A DNA stretch of 64,000 nt from Nitrospirota bacterium. GTDB lineage: Bacteria; Nitrospirota; Thermodesulfovibrionia; Thermodesulfovibrionales; UBA6898. The notes under the pieces were generated by a model. The model had not been told where the DNA came from. It made no database searches and saw nothing but the letters and a program-made list of their open reading frames with translations. The position numbers and the translations under genes were made by a program. The stretch lies in NCBI GenBank assembly GCA_021825365.1, contig JAKAHR010000002.1, positions 57,639 through 121,638 on the forward strand, given 5' to 3'. This document shows, one piece after another, positions 63,219 through 64,000 of the stretch; positions within the stretch are counted from its first letter, which is position 1; the number at the start of each line of letters is the position of its first letter.

Positions 63219-64000
63219 CTATGATTGCTGCTGTTTCGCCTTTGTCTTGAGGAACTCCTTGATGAACCGGTCGATGCTGCCGTCAAGCACGGAATCGACA
63301 TCCCCGATCTCAAGGCTGGTGCGATGGTCTTTGACGAGCCGGTACGGCTGCAACACGTATGAGCGGATCTGGCTTCCCCAGGCGATGCCCTTCTTGTCCC
63401 CGGCGAGGTCGCTGAGCTTCTTTTCCTTTGCCTGGACCTCAAGGTCGTAGAGCCTCGCCTTAAGGATCTTCATCGCAACCGCCTTGTTCTTGTGCTGGGA
63501 GCGTTCGTTCTGGCAGGCGACGATGATCCCGCTGGGGATATGCGTGAGGCGGACCGCTGAGGAGGTCTTGTTCACATGCTGCCCGCCGGCGCCTGAGGCC
63601 CGGTAGGTATCCATCTTGATGTCCTCTTCCCTGATCTCTATGTCGATATCATCTTCGATCTCAGGGTAGACGATAACAGCGGCAAAGGAGGTATGCCGCC
63701 TCTTGTTGGCGTCATACGGAGATATCCGTACGAGCCGGTGAACCCCTGCCTCTGCCATGAGGTACCCGTAGGCATAGTCGCCGCTGATCGTAATCGTTAC
63801 GCCCTTGATGCCCGCCTCTTCACCCGGCTGCAGATCGACGATCTGAGCGGCGTATCCCCGGCGTTCAGCCCACCGCAGGTACATCCGCATCAGCATCTGG
63901 GCCCAGTCCTGGCTCTCGGTGCCGCCGGCGCCCGGATGGATCGTCAGGATCGCGTTGTTCTTATCGAGGCTTCCGGAGAGGAGGTTTCGCAGCTCCAGGT
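63219..64000 (-). CDS. prfB: peptide chain release factor 2 (partial, C-terminal part)
   Basis: About 260 residues of the C-terminal part are visible; the N-terminal part and any frameshift site lie beyond 64000. It includes [16 protein letters not shown], the anticodon-tripeptide region [17 protein letters not shown] and the GGQ motif in [25 protein letters not shown]2 terminates at UGA and UAA. The tripeptide is SPY, not the usual SPF, a conservative change. trpD follows after 78 bases. Confidence 0.95.
   Translation of the reverse strand, partial: LELRNLLSGSLDKNNAILTIHPGAGGTESQDWAQMLMRMYLRWAERRGYAAQIVDLQPGEEAGIKGVTITISGDYAYGYLMAEAGVHRLVRISPYDANKRRHTSFAAVIVYPEIEDDIDIEIREEDIKMDTYRASGAGGQHVNKTSSAVRLTHIPSGIIVACQNERSQHKNKAVAMKILKARLYDLEVQAKEKKLSDLAGDKKGIAWGSQIRSYVLQPYRLVKDHRTSLEIGDVDSVLDGSIDRFIKEFLKTKAKQQQS

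Overview
The window is GC-rich, densely coded bacterial chromosome: about 53 protein genes, one interrupted gene, no rRNA or tRNA gene that I can see, no CRISPR array and no insertion sequence. An archaeal-type S-adenosylmethionine synthetase, bacteriohemerythrin, DUF4388-DnaJ-TPR protein, AMMECR1 protein, multihaem NapC/NirT-type cytochrome, TrpB2 and the TIGR03960 radical SAM/RNase G pair together suggest an anaerobic or microaerophilic deep-branching lineage such as Nitrospirota (Thermodesulfovibrio-like) or a Desulfobacterota relative. That placement is inference, not proof.

Layout. 0-11.3 kb: mostly minus-strand housekeeping (Gfo/Idh/MocA oxidoreductase, dGTPase, ACT protein with a histone-like tail, hemerythrin, DUF4388-DnaJ-TPR, AMMECR1, polyprenyl synthase, MtnA, and an NRAMP relative overlapping a soluble MgtE_N-CBS protein), with metK-like on the plus strand. 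11.5-15.1 kb: DUF1015, gap, pgk and a strong terminator. 15.1-27 kb: speD, hisG-hisD, HD-GYP/GAF protein, a trifunctional acyl-activating/ACP/acyltransferase protein, an acetolactate-synthase-like enzyme, a methyltransferase, and bamD with a siroheme synthase. 27-33.6 kb: TIGR03960 radical SAM, rng, larE, a GlcF-like Fe-S protein and OsmC. 33.6-41.3 kb: OmpA protein, multihaem cytochrome, thioesterase, rho, queF, trpF, trpB2 and cysK.

41.3-49.7 kb is the most unusual part. It is a tightly packed minus-strand cluster with many overlapping genes: SPFH-GYF2 protein, DUF4178 zinc-ribbon membrane protein, a 44-residue membrane protein, DUF350, a membrane-fused spermidine-synthase homologue, a Tat-exported FAD amine-oxidase-like protein, an unknown 252-residue protein and a radical SAM/SPASM enzyme. 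It looks like an envelope system coupled to polyamine or peptide modification. 49.8-54.2 kb is a looser accessory region with REP-like palindromes, a HEAT-repeat lipoprotein, a gene broken by an in-frame TAG, and DUF1697/DUF1801 genes. 54.2-60.4 kb is a signalling block: DUF1161, periplasmic binding protein, hybrid histidine kinase, atypical kinase, UspA and a thioredoxin-fold protein. 60.5-64 kb carries a DUF401 permease with a small partner, trpD, and prfB running off the window end.

A cross-cutting feature is transcription architecture. At about ten genes without a Shine-Dalgarno sequence, a sigma70-type -10 hexamer lies only 5-7 bases upstream of the start codon, which predicts leaderless mRNAs. 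Downstream operon genes and several others (gap, cysK, ompA-like, OsmC) use ordinary ribosome binding sites.
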